Shown one piece after another: positions 23,068 through 23,333 of a DNA stretch of 23,333 bases. Location: positions 1 through 23,333 of the forward strand of contig JAYFPY010000019.1 in assembly GCA_034927505.1 (NCBI GenBank), given 5' to 3'. The position numbers and the translations under genes are program-made. The stretch's first letter is position 1. Each line of letters starts with the position of its first letter. The stretch comes from RUG100 sp034927505 (lineage in GTDB: Bacteria; Bacillota; Clostridia; Peptostreptococcales; Anaerovoracaceae). The notes under the pieces are model-generated. The model had not been told where the DNA came from. It saw only the letters and a program-made list of their open reading frames with translations, and ran no database searches.

Positions 23068-23167
23068 GCCGGAAAACTCATCAATTGGCAAAAAAACTGT
23101 TGATGATGAGTCCGCTCTTCGCATTTGACATAGATTCTCCTTTCTCCATGGCCGGAAAACTCATCAA
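23068..23167. repeat. 17-bp direct repeat GCCGGAAAACTCATCAA
   Basis: Identical copies lie at 23068-23084 and 23151-23167, 83 bp apart. Each contains the CTCATCA core that also forms dyads at 23077-23111 and 23265-23300. Confidence 0.7.
23081..23131 (-). CDS. Possible 16-residue mini-gene with strong ribosome binding site
   Basis: On the minus strand ATG (23129-23131) follows AAAGGAG by five bases, the best ribosome binding site in the right-hand stretch. It encodes MSNAKSGLIINSFFAN and stops at TGA 23081-23083. It lies exactly between the two 17-bp direct repeats. It could be a leader peptide, a small protein or chance; no downstream gene on the same strand is near. Confidence 0.25.
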   Translation of the reverse strand: MSNAKSGLIINSFFAN

Positions 23168-23333
23168 AGTCGAATTTATATGCATGTGATGGCAGTTATA
23201 TATTACCTTTTTATGCTTTTATTGTATTCCGCCCCTGTATATGTTAATCATCGGGCTCCCTTCGACTCATCACGAGGCCATTTTTTGATGATTGATGAGT
23301 TTCAAGTCGAGAAATGATGCCGGCTGCCGGTCA

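Larger units (their letters stand above)
22668..23333. other. Repeat-rich stretch without a convincing gene
   Basis: No frame here has both a ribosome binding site and recognisable protein content. A 90-residue + strand frame (22831-23103) has no ribosome binding site and is largely made of the tandem repeat. The stretch holds several hairpins, a 20-bp tandem array and recurring CTCATCA dyads listed separately. It looks like a non-coding repeat region or the relic of a mobile element. Confidence 0.55.

Noticed and set aside
22831..23103. 90-residue + strand open frame
   Set aside because: No ribosome binding site. The start lies in a hairpin arm, and the translation mostly reflects the tandem 20-bp repeats.

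Overview
The window looks like a chromosomal segment from a low-to-mid-GC Gram-positive anaerobe of the class Clostridia. This rests on strong AGGAGG-type ribosome binding sites, a complete ECF transporter module, a CarD-family regulator, Lys/Tyr-rich Ig-like secreted proteins, and tRNA genes that encode their own CCA. I cannot name a genus. Almost every gene lies on the minus strand; the main exception is a LysR-type regulator.

Left part (1-9075) is accessory and damaged. It opens with the 3' end of an IS30-type transposase. Next come two tiny membrane-protein genes, plus a possible third, read leftward from a strong promoter, and then a stretch of decayed fragments. Two large secreted proteins with Ig-like, Fn3-like and InlB-like modules follow. 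The upstream one ends in a caspase-like (His/Cys) peptidase domain whose last ~50 codons are knocked out of frame at a run of six G. The two genes were probably one operon, now split by an IS6-like element (2739-4484) with 13-bp inverted ends and an 8-bp target duplication. To the right is a small, decayed genomic island: lipoprotein, truncated and chimeric ABC ATPase, and a tyrosine-recombinase C-terminal fragment. It abuts the 3' end of tRNA-Ser(GGA). A split second copy of that tRNA 3' end lies at 7088-7251, so the island may be bounded by att-like repeats.

Middle part (9076-14937) is core genome: tRNA-Ser, methylglyoxal synthase, threonine synthase, a divergent LysR-type regulator, tRNA-Glu(CTC), a CarD-like transcription factor, a CCA-adding enzyme (apparently leaderless) and tRNA-Gly(CCC). 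Most units end in clear intrinsic terminators.

Right part (15018-22630) is a long minus-strand block. A membrane-anchored glycerophosphodiester phosphodiesterase and type I 3-dehydroquinate dehydratase come first. A tightly overlapping set follows: EcfA1-EcfA2-EcfT-QueT-type S component-TrmB-class I aminotransferase. The ECF set looks like a dedicated importer for a queuosine precursor. A promoter that overlaps the aroD stop codon may drive it.

The far right (22668-23333) has no convincing ordinary gene. It is packed with repeats: a tandem 20-bp array, recurring ACTCATCA/TGATGAGT dyads, a 17-bp direct repeat, and competing hairpins. This is the least explained stretch of the window.
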